Assembly (NCBI RefSeq): GCF_040537815.1
Contig: NZ_JBEWSZ010000010.1
Span: 70,401 to 134,400, forward strand
DNA: 64,000 nt
Source: Mesorhizobium shangrilense
Lineage (GTDB): Bacteria; Pseudomonadota; Alphaproteobacteria; Rhizobiales; Rhizobiaceae
Direction: 5' to 3'
Notes under the pieces: model-generated
Told to the model about the DNA's origin: nothing
The model's input: the letters and a program-made list of their open reading frames with translations, nothing else
The model's database searches: none
Shown: positions 18,410 to 28,281 of the stretch, one piece after another
Position numbering within the stretch: position 1 is the first letter of the stretch
How the letters are laid out: each line of letters begins with the position of its first letter
Translations under genes and position numbers: made by a program

Positions 18410-18530
18410 AGAGCGTGGACATCAGGCAGAGGGCCACGCCGGAATCGACGCGACCGCGAAGAGAGGCGGCCGTTGCGGTTCATCTAGGCGAGGGAGCGCT
18501 CGACGACCCAGCGTCGTTGGATGACCGACA
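18410..18530 (-). pseudogene. IS5-like transposase C-terminal fragment
   Basis: The minus strand reads QRRWVVERSLA, an in-frame stop, then MNRNGRLSSRSRRFR. This resembles the RRWVVERTFAW... motif that carries the catalytic Glu of IS5-family transposases. The fragment forms much of the leader between the tts box and the effector start. Short, so moderate confidence. Confidence 0.4.
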
Positions 18531-18570
18531 ACCCTAAAGTACCGCATCTCGTCTGCATTGGAGGTAGATC

Positions 18571-21500
18571 ATGACTGGTATAGGCCGACCCGGGAAGTCG
18601 CCCATTTGCGAATCTGAAACCGACCGCATCAGGGGAGCGCACGGCGCTGAATCAAGTCTTGCCCCTCGAGCAGAAGGCAGCCGATTGTTCAGTTCCGCTA
18701 TACAGCGGATACGCTCTGAGGCTCAAGGCGAAGGGACCTCCTCCGCTCACATCGCGCCGCGCACCAGCGATGTCCTTCGCGACAGGTCTGAGGGTTCCTC
18801 CGCGGCGGGGCGTCGAGCCCCTGCGGCTTCGCGACGCGGTATCAGTGGGCCGCGGCATGGTTTCCCCCAAGCTCCGGAGGATGAAGCGCTGGCTGGAGAA
18901 GAAAGCTCTTTGCGTTCTGACGAGAGGTCCTGGCTCGGCGATCAAGGACCGAGTAGCTCTCAAACAGACGCGCTCTCGCCCCATGAGCAAACCGAGTCCA
19001 GGCCGGGTGCAGGACCGGGAAGGCGGCGTTTCGACCATGTAGCCGCACAGAGCTTCAACGATGCATTTTCGCAAAACCTACTTAATGACGCTTTACATGA
19101 GATCTCTTTCGCTCGCGACATCACCAGATTCTCGTGCGCTGTGGTGAAGCATGACAAGAAGCTGCAGGGCCAGGCGCATCACGCCACATTCCTGCAAAAG
19201 GCCGCTTCCGAGTTCACGCGTCAATTTGTTCGAAGATGGGAACAAGATATCCGCGCGCGCAATACCTGGGGGTACGCCACCTCATGCAACGCGATGAGCC
19301 GGGAGCCTGGAGGTCAGGCAGGCATGGAAGCTTGCAGGGCCATGGCAGCTCAGGTGTCGAGGCTCGGCAATGCGCTAAACGATGTCCAAAGCAAGACGCT
19401 TTCGCTGTTCGTATTGTCCTTCAGCCGATATCCCCGAGTGGCGGAATGTCGCAATGGGATGATCAGAATCGCCAAGGTCTTTCATGAGCACCGCGGAGCG
19501 CTTTCGGAGCTAAACGGTCAAAGTCTGGCCCTGCTGGTCAACGGCTTCAGCAAGTGGCCGGAACAGGAGAACTCTCGTGAGGCCACAGTAGCAGTTGCCG
19601 CCGAGATTCGCCGCCGCTCTGCCGGACTCTCTGATTTTGGTCCGCAGAACCTGGCTAACGTTGTGAACGGCTTCAGCAAGTGGCCGCAAGAGGCGGAGTG
19701 TCGCGGTGCTGTAAGGGCAATCGCCAGCGAGGTCCGTCGCCGCGCGGGCCGCGCCGAGCGGCTCTCTGGTTTCGCGTCGCAAGGGCTGGCGAACCTGGTG
19801 AACGGCTTCAGCAAATGGCCGCAAGAGGAGAACTTAGGTCACGCCACCCTTGTGATCGCCGGTGAGGTGCTTCGCCGCGCCGAGCGGCTCTCCGGGTTTG
19901 ATCCGCAGAACCTGGCCAACCTGGTGAACGGCCTCAGCAAGTGGCCGCAAGAGGCGGGCTGTCGCAACGCCGCAGTGGCGATCGCCGGCGAGATCCGTCG
20001 CCGCGCCGGCCGCCGCGGTGTCTGGCTCTCTGATTTCACTCCGCAGAACCTGGCCAACCTGGTGAACGGCTTCAGCAAGTGGCCTGACGAGACGGGCTGC
20101 GGCGACGCGGCAGTCGCAATCGCCGGCGAGGTCCGTCGCCGCGCCGACCGGCTCTCTGGTTTTGATCCTCAGGGTCTGGCGAACCTGGTGAACGGCTTCA
20201 GCAAGTGGCCGCAAGAGGCGGGCTGTGGCGACGCCACGGTGGCGATCGCCGGAGAGGTCAGTCACCGCGCCGACCGGCTGTCTGATTTCACTCCGCAGGA
20301 GCTGGCGAACCTGGTGAACGGTTTCAGCAAGTGGCCGGAGAATTGCCGCGGCGCTATCGTAGGGATCGCCGGTGAGGTCCGTCGCCGCGCTGACCGCCGC
20401 GATGTCTGGCTCTCTGATTTTGATCCTTTGCAGCTGGCGAGCCTGGTGAACGGCTTCAGCAAGTGGCCGGAGGGGGCGGACTGCCACGGCGCTATAGTTG
20501 CAATCGCCGGTGAGGTCCGTCGCCGCGCCAACCGGCTGTCTGATTTAACTCCGCAGGGTCTGGCGAACCTGGTGAACGGCTTCACCAAGTGGCCGGAGGG
20601 GGCGGACTGCCACGGCGCTATAGTTGCGATCGCCGATGAGGTCCGTCGCCGCGCCGACCGGCTGTCTGGTTTCACTCCGCAGAACCTGGCCAACCTGGTG
20701 AACGGTTTCAGCAAGTGGCCTGACGAGACGGGCTGTGGCGACGCGGCAGTCGCAATCGCCGGCGAGGTCGTTGGGCGCGCCGAACGGGACGTCCAGCTCT
20801 CTGAATTTGATCCACAGTCGTTGGCGAACCTGGTGAACGGCTTCAGCAAGTGGCCGCAGGACTGCCGAGACGCGCTAGTTCAAATCGCCGACGAGGTCCG
20901 TCAACGCGCCGATCGGCTTTCCAGTTTTACTCCCCAGCACTTGGCGAACCTGGTGAACGGCTTCAGTAAAAGGCCACAAGAGGAGAACTCACGTCAGGCC
21001 GCCGCTGTGATCGCCTGTGAGGTGCTTCTGCGCGCCGACCAGCTTTCCGGTCTTACCGCTCAGAACCTGGCGAATCTGGTGAACGGCTTCAGCAAGTGGC
21101 CGCAAGAGCCGGAGGGTAGCCAAGCCACCGTTGCGATCGCCGGTGAGGTGCTTCGTCGCGCCCACCGCCGCGATGTCTGGCTCTCTGATTTTGACCCGCA
21201 GGATCTGGCGAGCCTGATGAACGGTTTCAGCAAGTCGCCGGAGGATTGCCGCAGCGTTACCGTTGCGATCGCCGGTGAACTCCGTCGCCGCGCCGGCCGG
21301 CTCTCTGATTTCACTCCGCAAGGTCTGGCGAACCTGGTGAACGGGTTCAGCAAGTGGCCGCAAGAGGAGAACTCAGGTCCGGCCACCGTTGCGATCGCTG
21401 GTGAAGTGCTTCGCCGCGTCGACCGGCTCTCTGATTTTGGTCCGCAGGGATTGGCGACCCTGGTGAACGGCTTCAGCAAGTCGCCGGAAGAAGCAGCGTG

Positions 21501-24500
21501 CCGCCAGGCGATCCTGGACATCGCGTGCAAACTGGGCTCCGGAGGCCTCCGATTCGGAGCGTTCACCACAACACAGCTCAGTATGATCGCCAATGCTCTG
21601 GCGCGGGGTGTCATGAGGGCAGGGGACGACGGCGAGATTGCAGAGACCGCTCTGCTGAAGGATCGGTTACATCAGCTGGCCCACTACCTTCACTATGCCA
21701 GCGATCGCTTGGAGCAGGCCGATGCTCTGGGCGTCACGAACTTTTTTAAGGCGCTGGTCAAGGCTCAATTGTTTGACGATCTCGGTTTGCTCGCACGGCC
21801 GGGGTTGGATCGGTTGACCGAACTGCATCGTGCCCCTGCTTTTGCCGCTGAGAACAACCTCGAAACGATGGGCAATCTCTGCGTCGCCCTGCTGCCACTG
21901 GCGCGCAGCCCGCGCAAGGACCTGCGCTGGCACCGGAGGCAGGCTCTAAACTTGCTCAACGACATTCAACCGATCGTCGAGCACAAGATCGAGGCGTATC
22001 TCAAAGCAGGCGATGCCGAGCGGACCCGTGGACCGTGCTCGAGCCGTTGTCCCGCCTTGTCGATCTATCAAACGCTCAAGGCCCGCGCGGTTCTGGCGGC
22101 ATTGTTCCGGCGGCCGTATGTCGAGGGCAAGAAGTCCGATTTGCGGGTGAGGCAGGAGGAGCTGCAGTTCAAGACCAAGGAGATTTTGGACAAAACGGGC
22201 GGCCTCGTCGAAAGCGACCTTTCCAACATGAGCTGGAACCTGATCGCGGAGATCGCGGCGGAGACACCGGTCGATGCGCTGGACACGTTCGTGGCGCAGA
22301 ATGCGGCGACGGTCCAGGCCCAACATCCAGCGTCCGTGTTCGACGTCCATCAGGTGTTGCGAGCCATGGACCACGAGCCCAGACCGCCGCAGGGTGAGGC
22401 GGGACTGATGCAGTTGCCGGTGGTGGACATGCAGGGCCGGCCAGTGGCCACGGAGCCCGAGACACGCTATTCGATTTTTCATCGCCTGACCTCGGGAGCT
22501 TTGCCAGTCGTCGCGGTGCAGCTGCCAGGAAAGCCGAGCGCCTTCATGCTGGCGCGCACGGTCACCGTCAAGGGGGTGCCACACCGCATGGACCTGTTCG
22601 GCGGAAGCAAGTTAAAGCCGCCAAAAAAGCCCGTTTCACAGATCGCCGCCCGCCTTCCAGGGGGGGCGGAAGCAGCGTCTCTCGGGGGGAAGCTGCTGGC
22701 GATTCCGTATGCCGAAACGGCGCCAGGCACAGCGTTCGAGCAGCTATCGCGTGCCTGGGCCCCTTTCAAGGAGGCATATTATTACACTCAGCGCAGGGGT
22801 TTTGCCGCGCCTCCTGCAATCAAGGGCCTGGGGGTTCACGACTACGCGCTGGAGGGCGCCTTCAAACTGTCGCTGCTGCCGGATCGCCCTGCCAACCAGG
22901 AGCATCCCTTCAAGCTGACTGGGCCGGAAGGCCCGATCGCCTTGCAACCGCATGATGGCTGCGGTTTCATTAAGGCCTCGCTGGCCAACCATATGCCGGC
23001 TGTTCGCCGGTCCGGCCGGCAGGAAGGTCCTGATCGGGTGCCTGCCTTTGCTGAGGGACGGAGATCGTCCGTTCCTGCATCGGCGCTACACCACTATCCG
23101 CGCAGCGAGCCGGTGGCGGATGAGGCGCGAGAAAAGGCCAAAACCTGGCTCGAGAGCCGACAAGGGCGAGAGCTGACGTCTGAAGATCTGTTTCGAACCG
23201 TGACGGCTGGACACATCGACGGTCCCGGCGCGGTTGCAGTACCTTCCAGTGATGAGTGTCTCCATGTGCCGACGCTCAAGAGCGAGACGTTGACGGGGAC
23301 GAGCGGCGTGCTGATTGGGCGCTCGCCCTATGACAAGCCGAACTTGCGCCCGTTTGCCGCCGAACAAGTCAAGTCGGCCGTCGAGGGGGGGCCGACCGCT
23401 GTGTTTCTCGATAACTGCACGGCCATCCAATACAGCTTCAATGTCGCCCATAAGTCGGGGAGGGAACTGGCCGCCGACGATCCGACCTTTTTTGCCAAAG
23501 GCATTCTGATCGTTGTCCCGGATAAGATGTGGCCGGCCGCCTACGCCGACCGTGGGTTGGTGATGTCTGCCGAGGACGTCAAGTGCCATTCGAGCTGGAC
23601 GTCGAACAAGGACCGCGTCAAAGTGGACACGCCGCTCGAGTGCCTCGGCATCCTGCAGGCGACCGAGGTGTTTGCCCCGGGCTCGTTGGTTGCCGTCCCG
23701 ACCGGTGAGCAGAAAAAGCTTGACGGCGACTTCGACGGGGACACCGTTGTCATCGTCGGCGACCGGCCACAGCTTTATGCGCATGTGCGCCAGTTCGATC
23801 ACAAGGAGCAAGCTCTCGGACTTCCGTCGCTGAAGCCGCCAAAGTCGCATACCCCGGCGCTTGAGAGCGACAATTACCAGTTCGGTCGTGCCCGCCAGAT
23901 CCTCGCCGCCACGCAGGATGTCCTGGAAACCTATAGCTGCCTGCAGCGAAACTTTCTGGCTCAATCCCATGAAGCACGACGCTGGTTTGCCGAGCGTGCC
24001 GTCTTTGGCACCTACGAGGGCGTTCACCACGAGCTCCGGCGAGAGATCGGTCAGCTGTTGAACCAGGAAGAAGTGAGTGGCCAGGATATCCAGAACACGT
24101 TTGCGAGAGCGAGGCGCGAGATCGAGGTCGCCCAACATCCGGTTGCTCGCGAAATGGCCGAGTTGCTCGTCGCCGACCTTGCGGCATGGGCTGGGAAGCC
24201 GAGTGAGCAACTCCTGCCCGAAACAATCGAAAGCGCGAACGCCGCAACCCCGAGCTTCAGCGCAAGGCTCTGCGAGCTTTTCCCGGATCTGGCCGAGACC
24301 TATCCGGCAACGCCTCAGCCCCGAGACCGCATCCAGCTTTTGCTCGACCACTATCCTCCGCGCATCGATCCTCGCCCGGATGGTTACAATCCGGACGACC
24401 TCGTACAAAGCGCAACCAACTTGCTGAGCCTCGGCATCAAGGTCGGCACCGACGCCTATAAATCCGATACTGGCGCCAACCTCTTTTTCAAGAAGAGCAG

Positions 24501-26034
24501 TCACCTTCAGCGGCATCTCCACCAGACGCCAGGCTTGAAGTCCGTACCCTACGTCAAGGGCGTGGCAGCGACCCTGGCCCAGGGAAGGTTTGATGTCGAT
24601 GCGACCTTGGAGGATCTGAAGGACAACCCCACGCTGGCGGCTTCAATCATGGAGACCTCGATCAAACTCGCTGCGGAGCAGGGCATTTTGCCCAAACCCT
24701 CCGGCCTCCGGCCCGCCGCCGAGGATGCTGACATGATCGCGCTGACCCGCGAGGAGGCCTCAGAGCGAGCCCAAAATGAGGCTGACCGCGCTATAGCCGA
24801 AGAGGGCAAAATCACCGAGGGGGCACGCAGCGTTGCCGCAAGCCTTGGCGAAGCCGGCATCGAGGTGAAGATGCCCCATCTGGAGCGCCGCTTGAGGTCG
24901 CATGCCTCCATGGCAGATCAGCTCACCGGTATGAGCGTCGCGCCCGGCAGCGCTCCACAGCTCATCAGCAATGCTGTACGCCATGTCTTCGAAGTCCCCG
25001 ACAAGGATTTTACACGAGCCTTCAAGAAAGCCATGCTGGCCTTCGAGGAGCGGGACTACACCGAACGCCAGACAACCAACTGGTTCAGAATGCGCAGTCC
25101 GATTTTCGTCGGCATCAAGACAGTGCTCACCACGCCGGAAGCTTATCGCTTCGAGGTGGAGTTCCACACGCCAGGCAGCTACAGGGCCAAGCTTGCCAAT
25201 CACGACACTTATAAAATCCTCGACAGGCTGCGGCGACAATCAAGCGGGGATGCTTTGGAGCAAGCTAAGGCCGAGGAGCTGGTGCAGCGGACGAGAGAGG
25301 TCTGCACGGAGATTGCGATACCCGGCGGCGCCCTGGACATACCCCACTGGGGAGCCGAAGGGGATCGTAGGGGTGGCGCCCCTGCGGCATTTGGATTGCG
25401 AGCTGTCGAACAATCAAGAATGCCCGGGATCGCCAGGTCACCGGAGGCAAGAGAGATTGTCGAAGCCCTCGGCGTGCGGCCGATCGTGCTCGTCGGCATG
25501 CCAGGCGCTGGAAAATCCAGCATTGGCCCAGTCCTCGCCAAGCGACTGGGGCTGCCCTTCATCGATACCGACCAAAAAATCCAGAAGGAGGCCGGTAAAT
25601 CGATAAATCAAATTTTCGATATCCATGGCAAGGAGCATTTCAGGGCGCTCGAAGCGAAGGTAATCGCGCGCGTGCTCGAGCAAGGGCCCGCGGTGATCGC
25701 GACTGGTGGCGGCTCGATCACCAATGAGCAGACCCGGCGCCTCATCGGGGAGAAAGCGGTCTCGCTCTGGCTCGATACCAACTTGGACGTGATCCGACGT
25801 CGCCTTAAAAACGATACCAACCGCCCGCTGCTGCAAGGCCCCGACCGAGATGAGATAATCACCAAACTGATCAGCGGGCGCAGGCCGTTGTATGCACAAG
25901 CCGATGTCACGATCGTCCCGCCCCACATACAAGACAAAAAGAACGCGGATCCCTGCGTTGAGGCGCTGTACGGCTATCTCCGCGGCGAAGCGGCCGCCTG
26001 CAGCCCCTCGAATGTCGCGGGTGCGGCACAATGA
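18571..26034 (+). CDS. Giant T3SS effector: SKWP repeats, DFDGD polymerase-like region and shikimate-kinase domain (XopAD/RipS type)
   Basis: A 2487-residue protein behind a tts box, related to the SKWP effectors RipS and XopAD and to the repeat effector of M. loti. Residues 1-270 are Ser/Arg-rich and unordered-looking, as for a secretion signal. Residues about 270-990 hold 16 repeats of 36-44 residues with core NLVNGFSKWP. Residues about 1000-2290 are a large region of unknown function containing VLIGRSPYDKPN (1580-1591) and LDGDFDGDTVVIV (1717-1729), a signature like the metal-binding loop of two-barrel RNA polymerases. Residues about 2305-2487 are a shikimate-kinase domain: Walker A GMPGAGKSS, FIDTDQKI, ATGGGS and NRPLL are all present, so it could be active. 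No signal peptide or membrane segment is seen. Confidence 0.9.
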   Translation: MTGIGRPGKSPICESETDRIRGAHGAESSLAPRAEGSRLFSSAIQRIRSEAQGEGTSSAHIAPRTSDVLRDRSEGSSAAGRRAPAASRRGISGPRHGFPQAPEDEALAGEESSLRSDERSWLGDQGPSSSQTDALSPHEQTESRPGAGPGRRRFDHVAAQSFNDAFSQNLLNDALHEISFARDITRFSCAVVKHDKKLQGQAHHATFLQKAASEFTRQFVRRWEQDIRARNTWGYATSCNAMSREPGGQAGMEACRAMAAQVSRLGNALNDVQSKTLSLFVLSFSRYPRVAECRNGMIRIAKVFHEHRGALSELNGQSLALLVNGFSKWPEQENSREATVAVAAEIRRRSAGLSDFGPQNLANVVNGFSKWPQEAECRGAVRAIASEVRRRAGRAERLSGFASQGLANLVNGFSKWPQEENLGHATLVIAGEVLRRAERLSGFDPQNLANLVNGLSKWPQEAGCRNAAVAIAGEIRRRAGRRGVWLSDFTPQNLANLVNGFSKWPDETGCGDAAVAIAGEVRRRADRLSGFDPQGLANLVNGFSKWPQEAGCGDATVAIAGEVSHRADRLSDFTPQELANLVNGFSKWPENCRGAIVGIAGEVRRRADRRDVWLSDFDPLQLASLVNGFSKWPEGADCHGAIVAIAGEVRRRANRLSDLTPQGLANLVNGFTKWPEGADCHGAIVAIADEVRRRADRLSGFTPQNLANLVNGFSKWPDETGCGDAAVAIAGEVVGRAERDVQLSEFDPQSLANLVNGFSKWPQDCRDALVQIADEVRQRADRLSSFTPQHLANLVNGFSKRPQEENSRQAAAVIACEVLLRADQLSGLTAQNLANLVNGFSKWPQEPEGSQATVAIAGEVLRRAHRRDVWLSDFDPQDLASLMNGFSKSPEDCRSVTVAIAGELRRRAGRLSDFTPQGLANLVNGFSKWPQEENSGPATVAIAGEVLRRVDRLSDFGPQGLATLVNGFSKSPEEAACRQAILDIACKLGSGGLRFGAFTTTQLSMIANALARGVMRAGDDGEIAETALLKDRLHQLAHYLHYASDRLEQADALGVTNFFKALVKAQLFDDLGLLARPGLDRLTELHRAPAFAAENNLETMGNLCVALLPLARSPRKDLRWHRRQALNLLNDIQPIVEHKIEAYLKAGDAERTRGPCSSRCPALSIYQTLKARAVLAALFRRPYVEGKKSDLRVRQEELQFKTKEILDKTGGLVESDLSNMSWNLIAEIAAETPVDALDTFVAQNAATVQAQHPASVFDVHQVLRAMDHEPRPPQGEAGLMQLPVVDMQGRPVATEPETRYSIFHRLTSGALPVVAVQLPGKPSAFMLARTVTVKGVPHRMDLFGGSKLKPPKKPVSQIAARLPGGAEAASLGGKLLAIPYAETAPGTAFEQLSRAWAPFKEAYYYTQRRGFAAPPAIKGLGVHDYALEGAFKLSLLPDRPANQEHPFKLTGPEGPIALQPHDGCGFIKASLANHMPAVRRSGRQEGPDRVPAFAEGRRSSVPASALHHYPRSEPVADEAREKAKTWLESRQGRELTSEDLFRTVTAGHIDGPGAVAVPSSDECLHVPTLKSETLTGTSGVLIGRSPYDKPNLRPFAAEQVKSAVEGGPTAVFLDNCTAIQYSFNVAHKSGRELAADDPTFFAKGILIVVPDKMWPAAYADRGLVMSAEDVKCHSSWTSNKDRVKVDTPLECLGILQATEVFAPGSLVAVPTGEQKKLDGDFDGDTVVIVGDRPQLYAHVRQFDHKEQALGLPSLKPPKSHTPALESDNYQFGRARQILAATQDVLETYSCLQRNFLAQSHEARRWFAERAVFGTYEGVHHELRREIGQLLNQEEVSGQDIQNTFARARREIEVAQHPVAREMAELLVADLAAWAGKPSEQLLPETIESANAATPSFSARLCELFPDLAETYPATPQPRDRIQLLLDHYPPRIDPRPDGYNPDDLVQSATNLLSLGIKVGTDAYKSDTGANLFFKKSSHLQRHLHQTPGLKSVPYVKGVAATLAQGRFDVDATLEDLKDNPTLAASIMETSIKLAAEQGILPKPSGLRPAAEDADMIALTREEASERAQNEADRAIAEEGKITEGARSVAASLGEAGIEVKMPHLERRLRSHASMADQLTGMSVAPGSAPQLISNAVRHVFEVPDKDFTRAFKKAMLAFEERDYTERQTTNWFRMRSPIFVGIKTVLTTPEAYRFEVEFHTPGSYRAKLANHDTYKILDRLRRQSSGDALEQAKAEELVQRTREVCTEIAIPGGALDIPHWGAEGDRRGGAPAAFGLRAVEQSRMPGIARSPEAREIVEALGVRPIVLVGMPGAGKSSIGPVLAKRLGLPFIDTDQKIQKEAGKSINQIFDIHGKEHFRALEAKVIARVLEQGPAVIATGGGSITNEQTRRLIGEKAVSLWLDTNLDVIRRRLKNDTNRPLLQGPDRDEIITKLISGRRPLYAQADVTIVPPHIQDKKNADPCVEALYGYLRGEAAACSPSNVAGAAQ
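19381..21540 (+). repeat. In-frame tandem repeat array encoding 16 SKWP units
   Basis: A core of about 30 bases coding for LANLVNGFSKWP recurs 16 times at 105-132-base intervals. Unit lengths vary because some units carry an extra RRDVW-type insert and some lack four residues after SKWP. Four units have altered cores: SKRP, SKSP (twice) and TKWP. Near-identical neighbouring units (for example the EGADCHGAIVAIA pair at about 20470-20640) suggest recent internal duplication. The repeats probably form an alpha-helical solenoid. Confidence 0.9.
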
Positions 26035-26163
26035 ACCGGTTAGCGAACTCAGCCACAGTCGAGGCCGTCCTCAGCAAATGTCCGACGTCAGCGCTGGTTG
26101 GACCAAATGGCTCGAGTGCGAATGGAGGATTTCTGGTTCATCGTAGCCCCTGAAGGAGGGAAG

Positions 26164-26400
26164 ATGAGACAGAAATCCGGGATAGGGAAGCGCCACTGGA
26201 GAAGGCCATCAAAGGAAATCCGCAGAGCGACCCGCTCGCATTATTCGGCCGGGGCGAAGATCCGGATCGTTCTAGAAGGCTACGCAGAGGGGAATCGATT
26301 GCTGTGCCGACGCGAGCGAATGCCGAGAGCCTGCACTACAACTGGCGAAGGAGTTTCGTCAAACCGGGAAGGGCGGCTTGCCGGCGGCACGGAAAGGATC
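26164..26400 (+). pseudogene. IS3 family OrfA remnant
   Basis: Reading MRQKSGIGKR, then HYSAGAKIRIVLEGYAEGN, LLCRRERM and REGRLAGGTERI, it follows the order of IS3-family OrfA proteins (RRHFSAEDKIRIVLEG..., ELCRREGI, KRLAGDTARA). The HTH segment is scrambled by frame changes and OrfB is absent, so it is a decayed fragment downstream of the effector. Confidence 0.5.
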
Positions 26401-26944
26401 GTGGGACCATGGCTTCCAGTGGCGCTCATCCCGATCCATTTAGTACCGTCGCAACCCGCCGACCGACAAAAACACATTCACGCAACAAGAGCAGGCGCGA
26501 AATAGTATTTCCTGGATGCAATAGTCCCTTTGGCAGTTGACCAGTGATCCTTTCTGACGTGAGCCTAACTCGATTCGGCCAAAATAAACTCATCTAACCG
26601 CGTCCATAGCCGGTGCGTAAGGAGGTTGCGGATCTGCCCTGTCGGGGGCGATTGAGCTTTGGCTCACGGCCTCGCGATTTGTCTGCCGGGCCTTTTGCCG
26701 CCGGCGCATGATGGTTGAACGTTTCCACGCAAACATTGTCGCCGAGCCACCCCGCCGGACTTCCCGATCGGAACGCGGGTTCATAATCTTGGGTTGGCTC
26801 CGGCCGGAAACCGGCGACATCGCAAAACGGCCGATGCTGGTTGCCAGCAATGACACGCCGATAAGGCTCCCGGCGGCTCGCCGACACGCTGCGTTGTCGA
26901 CTTCGACGATTGGACCTTTCGTCGCAAACTGCTAGCGCCGTTCT

Positions 26945-27140
26945 CAGGCCACGGTCTTGAGGTCCTGCTCCTGATGTGCGCCCAGGGCAGGAGGTTGCCG
27001 ATCCGTCTGTTCGGGTGGCCGTCGATGATCCCTGGCGAGCAGTCGGCCAGGTAGCCGAGCGGCTCGACGTCGTTCAGCTTGCGCGTCTCGATTGACTTGA
27101 TCTGGTCTATGGCGTCGCAAAAGACGGCGTTAAGGCGTTC
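26945..27140 (-). pseudogene. IS66 family TnpC C-terminal fragment
   Basis: The minus strand encodes IETRKLNDVEPLGYLADC, GHPNRRIGNLLPW and a trailing QDLKTVA-like end, the conserved C-terminal tail of IS66 transposases (KLNGVDPQAWLADVL..., HPxxRIxDLLPW). Nothing of the catalytic core is visible upstream. Confidence 0.6.
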
Positions 27141-27359
27141 GCTGACTCCGGCATCAAAACCCGATCGAACCTACGAAAACAAACCCCTGCGCTGCTCAGG
27201 CGGTAACTGCTCCGCCTGGGCTCTACGCCGAATGGATACCACTCGTTGCGCGCACTGCCGTTTGCGACGAGCCCTTTCGCTCACTGCGCATGACCATGGG
27301 ACACCGCAGATAGTCAGATGTGGCCCGCACCATCGCGACTATCTCCCACGAGAGTCCGG

Positions 27360-28190
27360 TCACATGAAGTCATCCTCGCACGAGTACCGGGGGGAACTTG
27401 GTGCGCTCTCGGTATCACTGCTCTGGCTGTCCTCGGCTTTGCAGACATAGAGTGGAGGTTTGTTTGCACGCTGCCATTCACCGGCACTGTTCTTCGTCCA
27501 CTTTTCGGGATGCTGGGTAGGGTCAAGCACCATGTCGCCATCATCCACTTCAACAAACCCCATCGACGCCGCGCGGGCTTGTGCTTCTGGATTAGCCGCA
27601 CGCCAATTCAGCAACGGTCGGTCGCCGTCCATCCGAAGTTGATGCTCCAGCAGAATATCGCCTGCATTCTCGACGAGCGGATGAGCGACCTGTAGATCCA
27701 CTATGGAGGTGATCTCAGTTCGACCAGGAAACTGTTGCCGCCAATTTTCGGATTCGAAGTCAGTCATTCTGAATCCGCCTTCCGTTCTCATCAGTCCGGC
27801 ACTCTGGTCTCCTAATTGGTAGCTGAAATATCGCGCATGCTCCGTATCTCGACGCATGCCGTATTGCCTGGCAACGTCTGCAGTGCGAATGGCTCGTGAG
27901 GATACGAATTCCGAATACTCTTGTGGATTGTCGGCGATGTGCATGATTTTATCGCCATGAAATTGCCTCACCTCCCTCTTGAAAGAAGACTTGTCGATCT
28001 CCACCACCGGCGGTCTGGATTGGAGGGAATACGCTTGCGTTGCCGCCGAAGATGAGTTGCCGCTGGAATCCGATCCGGCTAAGTGCATCCGGGCAAACGT
28101 GTCCGCGAACTCTTGGCTTTCTTCATCTGTTTGCCCGCTGGCACTACGCGTGTAGTGGATATCGGACGAGCCACCAATTCGACCATACAT
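27360..28190 (-). CDS. nopP: Type III effector NopP
   Basis: A 276-residue protein starting MYGRIGGSSDIHY; an ATG nine codons further upstream is possible, but the chosen start follows AGGAGT and gives the length usual for NopP (about 270). The body has VEIDKSSFKREVRQFHGDKI, HPLVENAGDILLEHQLR and PLLNWRAANPEAQARAASMGF, a segment with an acetyltransferase-like look near the C-terminus, and ends in a Ser-rich tail SSDTESAPSSPRYSC. NopP lies downstream of rhcU as y4yP does in NGR234. NopP proteins are secreted through the T3SS, are phosphorylated by host kinases in some hosts and control compatibility. A variant tts box lies 72 bases upstream. Confidence 0.88.
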   Translation of the reverse strand: MYGRIGGSSDIHYTRSASGQTDEESQEFADTFARMHLAGSDSSGNSSSAATQAYSLQSRPPVVEIDKSSFKREVRQFHGDKIMHIADNPQEYSEFVSSRAIRTADVARQYGMRRDTEHARYFSYQLGDQSAGLMRTEGGFRMTDFESENWRQQFPGRTEITSIVDLQVAHPLVENAGDILLEHQLRMDGDRPLLNWRAANPEAQARAASMGFVEVDDGDMVLDPTQHPEKWTKNSAGEWQRANKPPLYVCKAEDSQSSDTESAPSSPRYSCEDDFM

Positions 28191-28261
28191 GACGATTCGC
28201 ACTCCTATGTTTCGCATTGAGTTCAGGCTGGTTGGGCGCGGCAGGTCCGGATAGACCGCCC

Positions 28262-28281
28262 GGCTGACGATTAGCTGACGA
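28262..28281 (-). promoter_or_regulatory. Variant tts box upstream of nopP
   Basis: The minus strand reads CGTCAGCTAATCGTCAGCCG. It keeps the left GTCAGCT half and the central TCG but has GTCAG in place of AAAGC in the right half, like the nopB box. Distance to nopP is 72 bases. Confidence 0.7.

Noticed and set aside
19381..21540. CRISPR-like regular repeats
   Set aside because: The repeats are in-frame protein repeats with conserved coding cores and variable, translated spacers; no cas genes.
23086..24522. 478-codon open frame on the minus strand
   Set aside because: It is a shadow of the effector gene; GC-rich codon use opens the opposite strand. No domain or ribosome-binding site.
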